A DNA stretch of 64,000 bases from Hominisplanchenecus faecis (GTDB lineage Bacteria > Bacillota > Clostridia > Lachnospirales > Lachnospiraceae), in NCBI RefSeq assembly GCF_020687205.1, contig NZ_JAJEQE010000001.1, forward strand, positions 124,001-188,000, given 5' to 3'. The position numbers were made by a program, and so were the translations under genes. Under the pieces are notes generated by a model. That model worked only from the letters and a program-made list of their open reading frames with translations, did no database searches and had not been told where the DNA came from. Position 1 is the first letter of the stretch, and every line of letters starts with the position of its first letter. Of this stretch, positions 43,162 through 51,865 are shown in pieces.

Positions 43162-44592
43162 CTATTGCTGTTTTCCGGTTTCTTTCATTTCCTTTTCTTC
43201 CTCTTCTTTGATCTGCTCCAGATTTTCCCTGGTAGCAGCCGTCACCTGCCATTTTTCCACGCCTTCGGTATTTTCTTTCTGGAACAGGATCTTAAAGGTC
43301 AGAAACATCAGTTTTATATCCAGCACAAAACTGTAATTCTCAATGTAGGTCAGATCCAGTTTTAATTTATCATACGGTGTTGTGTTGTATTTTCCATAAA
43401 CCTGTGCAAATCCGGTCAGTCCCGCCTTCACCTTCAGACGGTAATCAAACTCCGGTATTGCTTTTTTGTACTCTTCTGCGATCTGCGGACGCTCCGGTCT
43501 CGGACCGACCATAGACATATCGCCTTTGAGGATATTGAAAAGCTGCGGTAATTCATCTAGGTGAAGATTTCGTATCACACGTCCAACCGGTGTGATACGA
43601 TCATCATGCTTCATCGCCAGCCTTGCTCCCTGTTTTTCCGAATCCACACGCATGCTGCGGAATTTCATTACATAAAAGACTTTGCCTCCTTTTGTCAGTC
43701 TCGCCTGTTTATAAAGTATCGGACCTTTGTCATACAGTTTCACCAGAATGGCAATAACGATCATAAACGGCGATGCCACAATAATTCCAAGCAAAGAAGT
43801 TACAATATCAAACGCCCGTTTGAAGAACTGCTGCTCGGCTGTCAGTCCGCGATGGCGGAACAAAAGCAGAGAGGTATCAAACAAGTGAATATTTTCCGCA
43901 CTCATGATCATAATATCCGATATCTTCGGAATGCTGTAGCAGCGGATATCTTTTTCAAAGCAATATTTGAGCAGGATATTTCGCTCGGATGCCGGAATAT
44001 CTCCAAGTACCACTGCATGATACTCATCGATCCGCCCTTTGATCGCATCCATCCCTTTGCTGATATGGATCTTCTCGCAGATGTTGTATTTATCCTCACG
44101 GCTGGAAATCTTCTGGATCAGATCCTGCGGGCTGTAATCTCCATATACCAGCAGCATCTGTCTCGGCGGATAGATTTTTGTATAGATCCACCTCATAAAT
44201 ACGACCCAGGCTACGACGATCACCAGATCGACTCCTGTCATTTTCAGAATCGGCTCTATGAATTTCGTAAACTTCCAGCGTCCGATCAGTGCCAGCTGCA
44301 GATACGTGATCGCATTTACACAGAGCACGGAAAGAACCTGGGAATACAGTACTTCAAAAACCCGCAAATATCCTACTTTGAAGCCACCGTAAATACGGTA
44401 GAAGAAGTACAGCATCAAAGCATATTGTGCAATGACTACATAGTTTCCGCGTTTCCAGAAAGCTTCTCCGATTGCTCCGGAAAATGCATAATCCTTAAAC
44501 CATACATAAGCGAACACGCCTGTCTGGAGTGTCAGAATAAATGCAGATGCCAGAAACATGATCAGTCTTTTATAACGTTCTCTGTTTTCCAT
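43162..44592 (-). CDS. Polyprenyl-phosphate sugar-1-phosphate transferase (initiating glycosyltransferase)
   Basis: The 476-residue protein has four N-terminal membrane helices (about 10-125), a CoA-binding-like middle domain and a C-terminal bacterial sugar transferase domain: FFKRAFDIVTSLLGIIVASP, then KFRSMRVDSEK, LDELPQLFNIL, MVGPRPERP and KAGLTGFAQVYG. It starts glycan synthesis by moving a sugar-1-phosphate to undecaprenyl phosphate. A charged Glu/Lys tail of about 30 residues extends the C-terminus. It seems to be the first gene of the transcript running down to 31449. Confidence 0.92.
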   Translation of the reverse strand: MENRERYKRLIMFLASAFILTLQTGVFAYVWFKDYAFSGAIGEAFWKRGNYVVIAQYALMLYFFYRIYGGFKVGYLRVFEVLYSQVLSVLCVNAITYLQLALIGRWKFTKFIEPILKMTGVDLVIVVAWVVFMRWIYTKIYPPRQMLLVYGDYSPQDLIQKISSREDKYNICEKIHISKGMDAIKGRIDEYHAVVLGDIPASERNILLKYCFEKDIRCYSIPKISDIMIMSAENIHLFDTSLLLFRHRGLTAEQQFFKRAFDIVTSLLGIIVASPFMIVIAILVKLYDKGPILYKQARLTKGGKVFYVMKFRSMRVDSEKQGARLAMKHDDRITPVGRVIRNLHLDELPQLFNILKGDMSMVGPRPERPQIAEEYKKAIPEFDYRLKVKAGLTGFAQVYGKYNTTPYDKLKLDLTYIENYSFVLDIKLMFLTFKILFQKENTEGVEKWQVTAATRENLEQIKEEEEKEMKETGKQQ

Positions 44593-44701
44593 ATACTTAT
44601 CCTCTTCATATAAAATTCCATACTTTTACATCGCCGATAAGTTTACAACACTTTCTCCAAAATTACAATAGCAAAGTCTGTGGCAATGCATGGGATTATG
44701 C

Positions 44702-45472
44702 TTACCATTTATCTTTATAGACCGAGTAACCCCCTACTTTTCCTATCTTTTCAAATCCATTTCTCTGAATTTTAGCATCCTGCTGTTCATCTGCAAGAAA
44801 AACCAGATAATTCACGCCCTGCTGTCTTATCCTGCGGATCAGCTTTTTGATCTTCGGCTGTTCTTTTCGCATCTGACGGCGGATTTTCCGCACTGGTTTC
44901 TCTGATTTGGAACGCCTTCCGTAAAGCAGCCGGATCGATGCATCATACTGCCGCACATAACCGACCAGATCTTCTGGCATCACTGCAAGAGCCGTCTCAC
45001 CTTCTGCTCTTGTGTCGGCTATCAGGTTACTGATCTGACACACATCCGCCGGAAGTTTCTGCATATTGACTGATTTCTGATAGATGGCCTGACCGCCCAC
45101 ATAAGGATTCTTTCCGGTCACGATGATCAGTGCCATCAGCAGAGATGCACATACAGCCTGAATCGTTTTTTTCTTTCCTGCTGTACATACGCTCACTGCC
45201 ACATAGGCTAAAATCACGGACGTTGGCAGAATCCAGAACATTCTCCAGTAAACAAATCCACCAATGCAGTATTTCATAATGATCCTTGCCGTAAGCGGAC
45301 AGATATAAACGGCTGCAAATAACAGGGTATACCCCACCAGCCATTTACGGTTTTCTTTGTCATCACGTTTCAGGATCAGAAAGAGGAGTGCTGCTGCAAA
45401 CAACAGATAATGCCATCCACTTCCGATGTACCAGCCTGCCCTTTCTATGGCAATCTGAAATGCTGTTATCAT
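44702..45472 (-). CDS. Membrane protein, probable 3' part of a split DUF6077-like gene
   Basis: The 256-residue product has four to five membrane helices (about 18-35, 45-65, 75-95, 105-125), then a soluble part ending in a strand-rich domain (VNYLVFLADEQQDAKIQRNGF, then GGYSVYKDKW). Such an end is common on large polytopic glycosyltransferase-like proteins. The upstream ORF, ending 16 bases earlier in another frame, has the matching N-terminal half. An AAGGG lies eight bases before this ATG, so separate translation is possible. The function is unknown; it could handle a lipid-linked sugar. Confidence 0.65.
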   Translation of the reverse strand: MITAFQIAIERAGWYIGSGWHYLLFAAALLFLILKRDDKENRKWLVGYTLLFAAVYICPLTARIIMKYCIGGFVYWRMFWILPTSVILAYVAVSVCTAGKKKTIQAVCASLLMALIIVTGKNPYVGGQAIYQKSVNMQKLPADVCQISNLIADTRAEGETALAVMPEDLVGYVRQYDASIRLLYGRRSKSEKPVRKIRRQMRKEQPKIKKLIRRIRQQGVNYLVFLADEQQDAKIQRNGFEKIGKVGGYSVYKDKW

Positions 45473-45488
45473 GATTCTACCCTTTCTT

Positions 45489-46544
45489 CTAGCGTATGAT
45501 CACATATGCCGCCGCACAGATAACATTCGGCAGGCAGCATATCACTGCTCTTTTTATGTTTCCCCGGTTTCTGTCTTTCACCGCATACAAAAGTGTCATA
45601 AGCCCCAGCATGATCGGTGCCAGCATAATACCCATGCCGGACACCAGACATGCCGATGTCATCATCAAAAACAATGTCACCCATGCATCGCACATCCGAT
45701 TCATTTCCATACATTCCTTTGCCTGCAAAAAGATCGCCGGAAGCACAAACGATGCCAGAAGAGCCTTTCCCTGCCAGATACGGATCGACAGAAATGTTCC
45801 CTGCGTGTAGACTGAATAATAAGAAAACATCTGGATCAGCACCAGAAACAGCAGAAACAGTCCCACTTTCCGATCATCTTTATCAAACAGCTTCCTTCCG
45901 ATCTTCCAGTAGACAAGATAGGAGATCAGAAGAAAGAAGACCGGTTCGACCGTATGTGCCACAACCGCCGCATGCATATGCACCATATCACTGTAGAATG
46001 CAAGCAGGATCGGAAAGGGTGCAAACACATATCTCGCCGGAAGATACGATGCCAGCATTCCAGTATAGGCATCGTACGTGAACATCCCGTTCGTCTCCAG
46101 GGTCGTGGTTGCCGTTGCCACATAAAAGGCGTCATCCAGATCCGTTGCCATGCCAAAAACATAAGCTCCCATCTGTATGGCGACCAGCAGAAATGCAAGC
46201 CACATGGCCGCTGGAATTTTTTTTCGTGAAAGGCTCTTTTTCCGTTCTGCTCCATCTGCCCTGTTCTTTTTATTTTTCCAGGCAAAGATGACTCCTGCCA
46301 GAGCCAGCACACAGGCAAGTATCTCATAGCTGTATTTCAGAACTGCAAATGACTGCCTGGTAAAAATGAGCGGCAACGCCAGCAGCTCAAATACTGCAAA
46401 TAGCAGAACATAACCGCAGATCAGAGCATCTGTCATTCGCACGAACCAGTCTTTCTCCTTCCCTGTCTCAAAAACAGGAAGATTTCCTGCTGCAAGCGGA
46501 ATGATAAGAAACCACAGCAGAATCTCGAATCCTTTGATCGCCAT
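45489..46544 (-). CDS. Polytopic membrane protein, DUF6077-like, probable 5' part of a split gene
   Basis: The 351-residue protein has about nine membrane helices and an extracytoplasmic loop with MATDLDDAFYVATATTTLETNG (about 132-153), the kind of acidic loop found in GT-C enzymes. It resembles DUF6077 proteins of Firmicutes surface glycan clusters, but those I know are longer, around 600 residues. This copy stops with ICAAAYVIIR, and a +1 shift would fuse it in frame to the next ORF to give about 610 residues. It starts after GGAG between the amidase and its partner ORF. Confidence 0.65.
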   Translation of the reverse strand: MAIKGFEILLWFLIIPLAAGNLPVFETGKEKDWFVRMTDALICGYVLLFAVFELLALPLIFTRQSFAVLKYSYEILACVLALAGVIFAWKNKKNRADGAERKKSLSRKKIPAAMWLAFLLVAIQMGAYVFGMATDLDDAFYVATATTTLETNGMFTYDAYTGMLASYLPARYVFAPFPILLAFYSDMVHMHAAVVAHTVEPVFFLLISYLVYWKIGRKLFDKDDRKVGLFLLFLVLIQMFSYYSVYTQGTFLSIRIWQGKALLASFVLPAIFLQAKECMEMNRMCDAWVTLFLMMTSACLVSGMGIMLAPIMLGLMTLLYAVKDRNRGNIKRAVICCLPNVICAAAYVIIR

Positions 46545-46559
46545 CCGACTTTTTCTCCT

Positions 46560-47990
46560 TTATTCCGAAAGTGCTTTCGTTTCCGGTGTCACCTGTTCTG
46601 CCTTCTGTCTGGCTGCCTCTGCTCTTGTCTTCTTTTTGCAGATGCCATTTGCATCAAAACGATACTTTTTGCCGTCGATCACTGCCTTAGTGCCGGTAAG
46701 GCGGACACCTTTCCTGTCCAGATAATAATAGTTTCCATTATATACTACCCAGCGTTTTTTCATTTTGGCTCCGGTTTTCGGATTCAGATAATAATATTTG
46801 CCTCTGTATTTGAACCATCCGCTTCTTCTCACACCGGTAGACTTTTTAAAATAACAGGTTCTGGAACCGACTTTTACCCAGCCGGTCTGCATACGTCCTG
46901 CCACATCAAAATAATAATAGTTTGCTCCGATCTTCTGCAATCCGCTAAGTGCTGCTCCGGTTTCTGGATCAAAATAGTATTTGTAACCTTTGCGTACCTT
47001 AAATCCACGATACAGTTTGCCGCCCTTTGCTGCATAGTACTGTTTCTCGCCTATTTTAAACCGGCCCGTCATCACCTGACCGCCGTTTTTCACATAGTAC
47101 AGGGCACCGTTTGCCTGAAGGAATCCGCTGTAGGCACTTCCGTCTTCATTAAAATAATATTTTTTATCATTAATTTTTACAAATCCGGAAACTTTATGCC
47201 CTTCCTCGTCCAGATAATATTCTTTGCCTGCATCGGTAATCCATCCGGTTTTCTTATTGCCGTTCTTATCCAGATAAATCCATTCACCTCCGATCTGATT
47301 CCAGCCACGCATTTTCGTGATACCGTAATGGCGTGCGATCGCAGTTGCATCTGCAACAGCCACCGCTTTGATCTTGTCATCGCTTCCATAATATTTCAGA
47401 CAGTCAGAAGGATTGTTCACAAATCCATGCTCTATGATCATGGTCGGGATCTTCCACTGCCTTCCATAATAGATAATGCCAAGTCCTTCCCCTTTCAGAT
47501 AGCCGAGATTCTTCATTCCGACCGTTGAAAGATTGCTCACAATATCCGCAGCAAGTGCTCTTGCTTCCACAGCATAATCTGCTTTGTTGGTTGAGATTGG
47601 CACATAGGCAAGTGCTCCGGAAACGGTATCCTGCTGATTTCCGGTTGAATTGATGTGCAGGCTCACCAGTGCATCTGCTCCCAGATCTTTTGCCACTTTT
47701 ACACGGTCATAGCGATCCATGTCCACATTATTGCTGAACCTTGTCATATAAACAACGATACCGGAGTATTTTTCCAGCTCTTCTTTACAGTACTGTGCCA
47801 TTTTTAAAGTAATGGTCTCCTCCGCATAAGTCACACCGTTCCAGGTACGTCTCGCACCTGCATCGTGTACATCATGTCCGGGATCCAGTACCAGAACAAC
47901 GTTTCCATTCGAAGCATGTGATGTGACCCCCGTGCAGAACACAAGTCCCAGTATCGCAGCTGCTGCCAGATTTTTTAATATTTTCTTCAT
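46560..47990 (-). CDS. N-acetylmuramoyl-L-alanine amidase with cell wall-binding repeats
   Basis: The 476-residue protein has a signal peptide (about 1-27) and an Amidase_3 domain (about 30-220): LDPGHDVHDAGA with the first zinc His, EETITLKMAQYCKEEL with the Glu ligand, SLHINSTGN and the catalytic IIEHGFVNN. It cleaves the peptide from muramic acid. About 11 aromatic/Gly wall-binding repeats follow (GWNQIGGEWIYLDKNGNKKTGW type), giving choline-binding-like attachment. A basic tail ends the protein. It has a strong promoter on the minus strand and is divergent from the L,D-transpeptidase, which carries the same repeats. Confidence 0.92.
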   Translation of the reverse strand: MKKILKNLAAAAILGLVFCTGVTSHASNGNVVLVLDPGHDVHDAGARRTWNGVTYAEETITLKMAQYCKEELEKYSGIVVYMTRFSNNVDMDRYDRVKVAKDLGADALVSLHINSTGNQQDTVSGALAYVPISTNKADYAVEARALAADIVSNLSTVGMKNLGYLKGEGLGIIYYGRQWKIPTMIIEHGFVNNPSDCLKYYGSDDKIKAVAVADATAIARHYGITKMRGWNQIGGEWIYLDKNGNKKTGWITDAGKEYYLDEEGHKVSGFVKINDKKYYFNEDGSAYSGFLQANGALYYVKNGGQVMTGRFKIGEKQYYAAKGGKLYRGFKVRKGYKYYFDPETGAALSGLQKIGANYYYFDVAGRMQTGWVKVGSRTCYFKKSTGVRRSGWFKYRGKYYYLNPKTGAKMKKRWVVYNGNYYYLDRKGVRLTGTKAVIDGKKYRFDANGICKKKTRAEAARQKAEQVTPETKALSE

Positions 47991-48099
47991 CTTTTCCTCC
48001 TGATTTCGAAATACTCTCGTAATTTCTTCTTATTTTTACAACCACAATGTAAAAATCACTTCTTATTTTCGTTCATTTTTGTGATACACATTACTTTAT

Positions 48100-48128
48100 A
48101 TAGTACCCTAAAAAGGTCTGCCTGTCAA
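48100..48128 (-). promoter_or_regulatory. Vegetative promoter for the amidase gene
   Basis: On the minus strand, TTGACA (48128-48123), a 17-base spacer and TACTAT (48105-48100), about 110 bases before the amidase start. Confidence 0.75.
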
Positions 48129-48255
48129 TCTCTTAAACCTCTGTTAATTTTTCTTAATTATTATTTAATTTTTTGTTTCGGATTGCACCGGAACTACCTC
48201 AAACTCCCATAAAATGCCGCATACACGACATTTTATTACGTTTTCGGTGTTCGGT

Positions 48256-48316
48256 GTGTCAATAAGTCTAGATTGCTCATTTGTACAAGCCTGATCGCAA
48301 TTTAGACTTTTGACAC
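48256..48316. promoter_or_regulatory. Long inverted repeat overlapping the L,D-transpeptidase promoter
   Basis: The left arm (48256-48276) and right arm (48297-48316, GCAATTTAGACTTTTGACAC) are complementary over 20 bases with one mismatch and one single-base gap, separated by 20 bases. The right arm contains the TTGACA -35 of the transpeptidase promoter, so a bound regulator would block or recruit polymerase. Confidence 0.6.
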
Positions 48317-48338
48317 TTGCATCATTTTATAGTAAAGT
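48310..48338 (+). promoter_or_regulatory. Vegetative promoter for the L,D-transpeptidase gene
   Basis: TTGACA (48310-48315), a 17-base spacer and TAAAGT (48333-48338), about 70 bases before the ATG at 48410. Confidence 0.7.
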
Positions 48339-48409
48339 AATGGTAACCGAATTATCTTTTATAATCCATGTTTTATTTGACTGCAAATTTGCAGGGAATG
48401 GAGGAGTTT

Positions 48410-50080
48410 ATGCATTTTAAGAAAATATTGTCTGCCAGCATTTTGGCATCTGCCCTGATTTTCTGTATCCCGCAGGCTATTTATGCTGCACCAGATGCGA
48501 AAACGGAAACACCTGTCACATATGGCTGGAATTCAGATGCCCTGGGGCGTTTCTTTCTGACAGAGAACGGTTCCCGTGCCACAGGATTTTGCAGCATTGA
48601 TCAGAAAGTATATTATTTTGACCCGGACGGCTATCTTTTTACGCCATCCCAGGAAGGTGTCATGTACCTCGCCCAAAAACCTTATTATTTCCTTGCGGAC
48701 GGATCTGTAAAAACAGGTCTTTTCTCCATAAAATCAGCAAGTGGTATCTCCTGGTATTATGCCGGAGCCAATTATCAGCTGTTTACAAACCGTACCATTA
48801 CCCTTGGCGGCAAAATTTACTGTTTCGGAGCCAACGGAAAATCACTTCCAAAGGGACTTCAGGCTTTAAATGGAAAAAAATATCTGATCAGTGCTTCCGG
48901 AACCGCAAAGACCGGCCGTCGGAAATATAAAGGAAAGACTTATTTTTTCGACAGCACCGGAGCAATGATGATCGGAAAAGTTACTTACAAAAACAAAACT
49001 TATTTTACAAAAGCAAATGGTACGCTTGCCAAAAAAGGCTGGGTAACTTCCAACGGAAAAACGTATTATCTGAACAGTAACGGCACCCTTCAGACCGGAT
49101 GGTTCCTTTATAAAAACAAATGGTACTGCCTGAACAAAAAAACAGGAGCCATGTATAAAAACAAATGGGTAAAAAAAGATGGGAAAAAGTGTCGCGTCGG
49201 AAAAGACGGCACCCTTCAGACCGGATGGTTCAAAGCTAAAGGCAAAAAATATTATGCCGATGCTTCGGGAAATAAGATGGGCGTACCTTACATCGGCGTA
49301 CAGCAGATCAAAAAGAAAATCTATGTTTTTGATTCAAGCGGTGTTCTCGGAAAAGGCTGGACCGTCTATGGCAGCCGCAAATATTATGCAAACGCAAAGG
49401 GCGAAATCACCAGAGGCTTTAAAACGATTGACGGAAAAACGTACTTTTTCAATGATTACGGCTCCATGCATACCGGATGGCTGTACTATAATGGTAAGTA
49501 CTATTATCTGAATCCGTCCGATGGTGTCATGGTGACCGGTGCTAAAAATATCGGCGGCACCTCCTATACATTCTCAGATTCCGGAATCTCAAGCCGTGCT
49601 CTGGAAGGGAACTGGACCGTAAAAGTAAACCGACAGCAAAATGTAGTTACTGTCTACAAAGGCAATACTCCGGTGCGTGCCATGATATGCTCAACCGGTC
49701 TGAACAACGGAACTCCGCTCGGTACATTCACGATCCAGGATAAACTGTATACCCATGCACTTTATGGACCTTCGTTTGGATATTACTGTTCTCACATCAC
49801 AAGTGAAATCCTGTTTCATTCGATCCCACAGCCACAGCTTGGCAGAAAAAATCTGCCGGCCTATAAATACAACCTGCTCGGCACTCAGGCTTCTGAAGGC
49901 TGCATTCGCCTGAGTATGGGAGATGCCTACTGGCTGTTCAACACCGTTCCGATCGGTACGACCGTTGTAGTATACGATTCTCCAAACCCGGGACCGCTCG
50001 GTAAACCAAAAGGCATTAAAATCCCACTCTCTCAGAGCTATGACCCTACTGATCCACTGTACTTTAACACCGGAAAATAG
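48410..50080 (+). CDS. L,D-transpeptidase (YkuD) with cell wall-binding repeats
   Basis: The 556-residue protein starts at the ATG preceded by GGAGG; an upstream in-frame ATG at 48368 has no such site. It has a signal peptide (about 1-27), then about 15 aromatic wall-binding repeats (GKTYFFDSTGAMMIG, TGWFLYKNKWYCLN types) through about residue 400, and a C-terminal YkuD domain with ILFHSIP and the catalytic SEGCIRLS (Cys about 498). YkuD enzymes make 3-3 peptidoglycan cross-links or attach proteins. The architecture is like clostridial and pneumococcal surface enzymes. The domain order, repeats first and enzyme last, is the reverse of the divergent amidase. Confidence 0.92.
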   Translation: MHFKKILSASILASALIFCIPQAIYAAPDAKTETPVTYGWNSDALGRFFLTENGSRATGFCSIDQKVYYFDPDGYLFTPSQEGVMYLAQKPYYFLADGSVKTGLFSIKSASGISWYYAGANYQLFTNRTITLGGKIYCFGANGKSLPKGLQALNGKKYLISASGTAKTGRRKYKGKTYFFDSTGAMMIGKVTYKNKTYFTKANGTLAKKGWVTSNGKTYYLNSNGTLQTGWFLYKNKWYCLNKKTGAMYKNKWVKKDGKKCRVGKDGTLQTGWFKAKGKKYYADASGNKMGVPYIGVQQIKKKIYVFDSSGVLGKGWTVYGSRKYYANAKGEITRGFKTIDGKTYFFNDYGSMHTGWLYYNGKYYYLNPSDGVMVTGAKNIGGTSYTFSDSGISSRALEGNWTVKVNRQQNVVTVYKGNTPVRAMICSTGLNNGTPLGTFTIQDKLYTHALYGPSFGYYCSHITSEILFHSIPQPQLGRKNLPAYKYNLLGTQASEGCIRLSMGDAYWLFNTVPIGTTVVVYDSPNPGPLGKPKGIKIPLSQSYDPTDPLYFNTGK

Positions 50081-50118
50081 ATCTTTGACGTAAACAAGAG
50101 AATACAGAAAAGCAAAAA

Positions 50119-50148
50119 CCCGCCCGGTCATTCAAAACAACCGGGCGG
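50119..50148. terminator. Bidirectional terminator between L,D-transpeptidase and HPr genes
   Basis: CCGCCCGGT and ACCGGGCGG form a 9-bp GC-rich stem around an 11-base loop, with A residues before and TTTT after, serving both convergent genes. Confidence 0.85.
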
Positions 50149-50174
50149 ATTTTCATGTACGTTTCCTGAAGATC

Positions 50175-50450
50175 TTAATTTTTCTGTTCTTCTCCAAGTC
50201 CTTCTTCCACAGCCTTTACCATCGTGGCAAGTGCCTGATCCTCGTCTTCCCCTTCACATTCGAACGTGATCTCATCACCTTCCTTTACGCAGGCTCCCAG
50301 CACACTGAGTACGCTCTTTGCATTCACAGTCGCTTCACGAAATGTAAATCTGACGCGGCACTTAAACTGTAACGCTGTACTGCAAAGTACTCCTGCCGGA
50401 CGTAAATGAAGACCGGAAGGATTTTTCACTCTTACCTTCTGACTTACCAT
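50175..50450 (-). CDS. ptsH: HPr-family phosphocarrier protein
   Basis: The 91-residue protein has the PTS HPr site GLHLRPAG with His15 and the regulatory Ser46 in NAKSVLSVLG, so both phosphorylation sites are present. HPr carries phosphate from EI to sugar-specific EIIA and, phosphorylated on Ser46, acts in catabolite repression. No ptsI or EII gene is nearby, so this may be the general HPr or a paralogue; the retained His15 argues against Crh. AGGAGGG precedes the ATG. It lies after cdaR on the same strand. Confidence 0.9.
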   Translation of the reverse strand: MVSQKVRVKNPSGLHLRPAGVLCSTALQFKCRVRFTFREATVNAKSVLSVLGACVKEGDEITFECEGEDEDQALATMVKAVEEGLGEEQKN

Positions 50451-50509
50451 AAGTTTACCCTCCTGTTACCGCATTCTGCGGTTTTCCCTGTAATAATTTT
50501 TACTCACTT

Positions 50510-51865
50510 CTACTCCTCCGCAGCTGAAATCACCGTATTGCTGCCGCTTGTCTTCTGCTTTTTGGTCAGGTTTACGACAATCTTCACTTCCGAAGTCAGT
50601 TCGTAGCCATCCGGCAGGGTAATCTGAACCGGAACTTCATGTCTCCCTTCTTTCTGATAAGAAGTCAGATCCAACACTGCCTTGACATCATTCTGATCAA
50701 TATTATCCAACGATCCGTCTACTGCTGCAACTTCTACCGTGATCTTATCTGCAGGTGTCAATACCATATCCAGATCGGTCGGTCTTCCTTTTATCGTAAT
50801 CGCAGAGAGAGGAATATCAATTTTCTTGGTTCCCATCTTCTCCATAATAACACGAACTGATAAGGTTGAAGCCGTTCCGCTCTTTACTTTTAATTTATCT
50901 TTATAATTTTCTTTCAGATAATCCGCAAGATTAATCGTATCAGAGGTAAAACTTTCTGAAACACCTTCTACAGAGATCATATCCGTTAAAGAAAGTTCCC
51001 CGTTCAATTCTGCAAGTGTCTCTTCATCTCCGACAATGCTGATATTCTCCGGAGTCACTTTCACTTCGGACACACAGTATCCCGGTGCCGGGTCACCGTA
51101 AGTTCCGATATTTACTTTTACATTCTGTTCTACTTTCCAGAGCTGGATCTTTGCACTTAACACGCCATCTTTGATCAGGTCGCCGCTGCTCGTTGTAAAG
51201 ACCAGCTTATCCAACTGGCTCTGTGTAAAATCGGTGCCATTTTTATCGGTGACAACAATATTTCCTTTTACTGTTTTATCCGAAGAAAGTCCGTTCACGC
51301 TCACCGATATACTGACTCTGTGAATGATATTCATCAGCGACTCCGCCCCCGCAATATTGATCGTATCGCCCTCTTTGATCGTAGAAGTCCCGATGTCATA
51401 TCCATCGGCCGGCTCCCCGGTCGTATCCACTTCCACACCGAACGATTCCTGCACAACATTTTCAATCTTGATCTTCAGGGATGCCGGTTCACACTCCCAG
51501 TTTGCCTTGGTGAGTGCACTGCTGGTACATTCCAGTGTATATGGCACTGCATTGCCGAGCGTCACATTCCGCATATCGGCAACCACTTTAAAATCTTTTG
51601 ACTGAAGCTTGTTCAGCACAGATGCTCTCGCTTTCACCCATACTTTTACTTTATCGGTATCCTCCTGAACACTGAATGTCTTGTCCACGCCAAAACAGTC
51701 ACTGTTGCGGATTTCCACTTTTACATCCGAAAAGGACTGCACTTTTTCCGGATCATCCACATTGACTACAAAAATCCACATCATGCAGGCAACCAGCACC
51801 GACACTATTTTCAGGCCAAGATTACTGGTCAATATTCTCTTTATTCTGGTTGATATTTTCCTCAT
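50510..51865 (-). CDS. cdaR: YbbR-domain protein CdaR, regulator of diadenylate cyclase
   Basis: The 451-residue protein has an N-terminal membrane helix (about 16-37: LGLKIVSVLVACMMWIFVVNV) and about four extracytoplasmic YbbR-type beta domains, with repeated patterns such as VDTTGEPADGYDIGTSTI and INIGTYGDPAPGYCVSEVKVTPE. CdaR binds the membrane part of CdaA and tunes c-di-AMP synthesis. The start lies 44 bases inside cdaA, so the two are translated together. Confidence 0.9.
   Translation of the reverse strand: MRKISTRIKRILTSNLGLKIVSVLVACMMWIFVVNVDDPEKVQSFSDVKVEIRNSDCFGVDKTFSVQEDTDKVKVWVKARASVLNKLQSKDFKVVADMRNVTLGNAVPYTLECTSSALTKANWECEPASLKIKIENVVQESFGVEVDTTGEPADGYDIGTSTIKEGDTINIAGAESLMNIIHRVSISVSVNGLSSDKTVKGNIVVTDKNGTDFTQSQLDKLVFTTSSGDLIKDGVLSAKIQLWKVEQNVKVNIGTYGDPAPGYCVSEVKVTPENISIVGDEETLAELNGELSLTDMISVEGVSESFTSDTINLADYLKENYKDKLKVKSGTASTLSVRVIMEKMGTKKIDIPLSAITIKGRPTDLDMVLTPADKITVEVAAVDGSLDNIDQNDVKAVLDLTSYQKEGRHEVPVQITLPDGYELTSEVKIVVNLTKKQKTSGSNTVISAAEE

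Larger units (their letters stand above)
47991..48409. other. Divergent control region between amidase and L,D-transpeptidase genes
   Basis: The 419 bases hold no gene. They contain two outward-facing promoters, a short hairpin TTTTTACA/TGTAAAAA just upstream of the amidase gene, an inverted repeat ATAAAATG/CATTTTAT near 48210-48240, and a long inverted repeat at 48256-48316 that touches the transpeptidase promoter. No known riboswitch was recognised. Confidence 0.6.

Noticed and set aside
43561-44613. 350-codon plus-strand ORF antisense to the sugar-1-phosphate transferase
   Set aside because: The minus strand encodes a complete conserved enzyme with catalytic motifs; the antisense frame is open by composition only.
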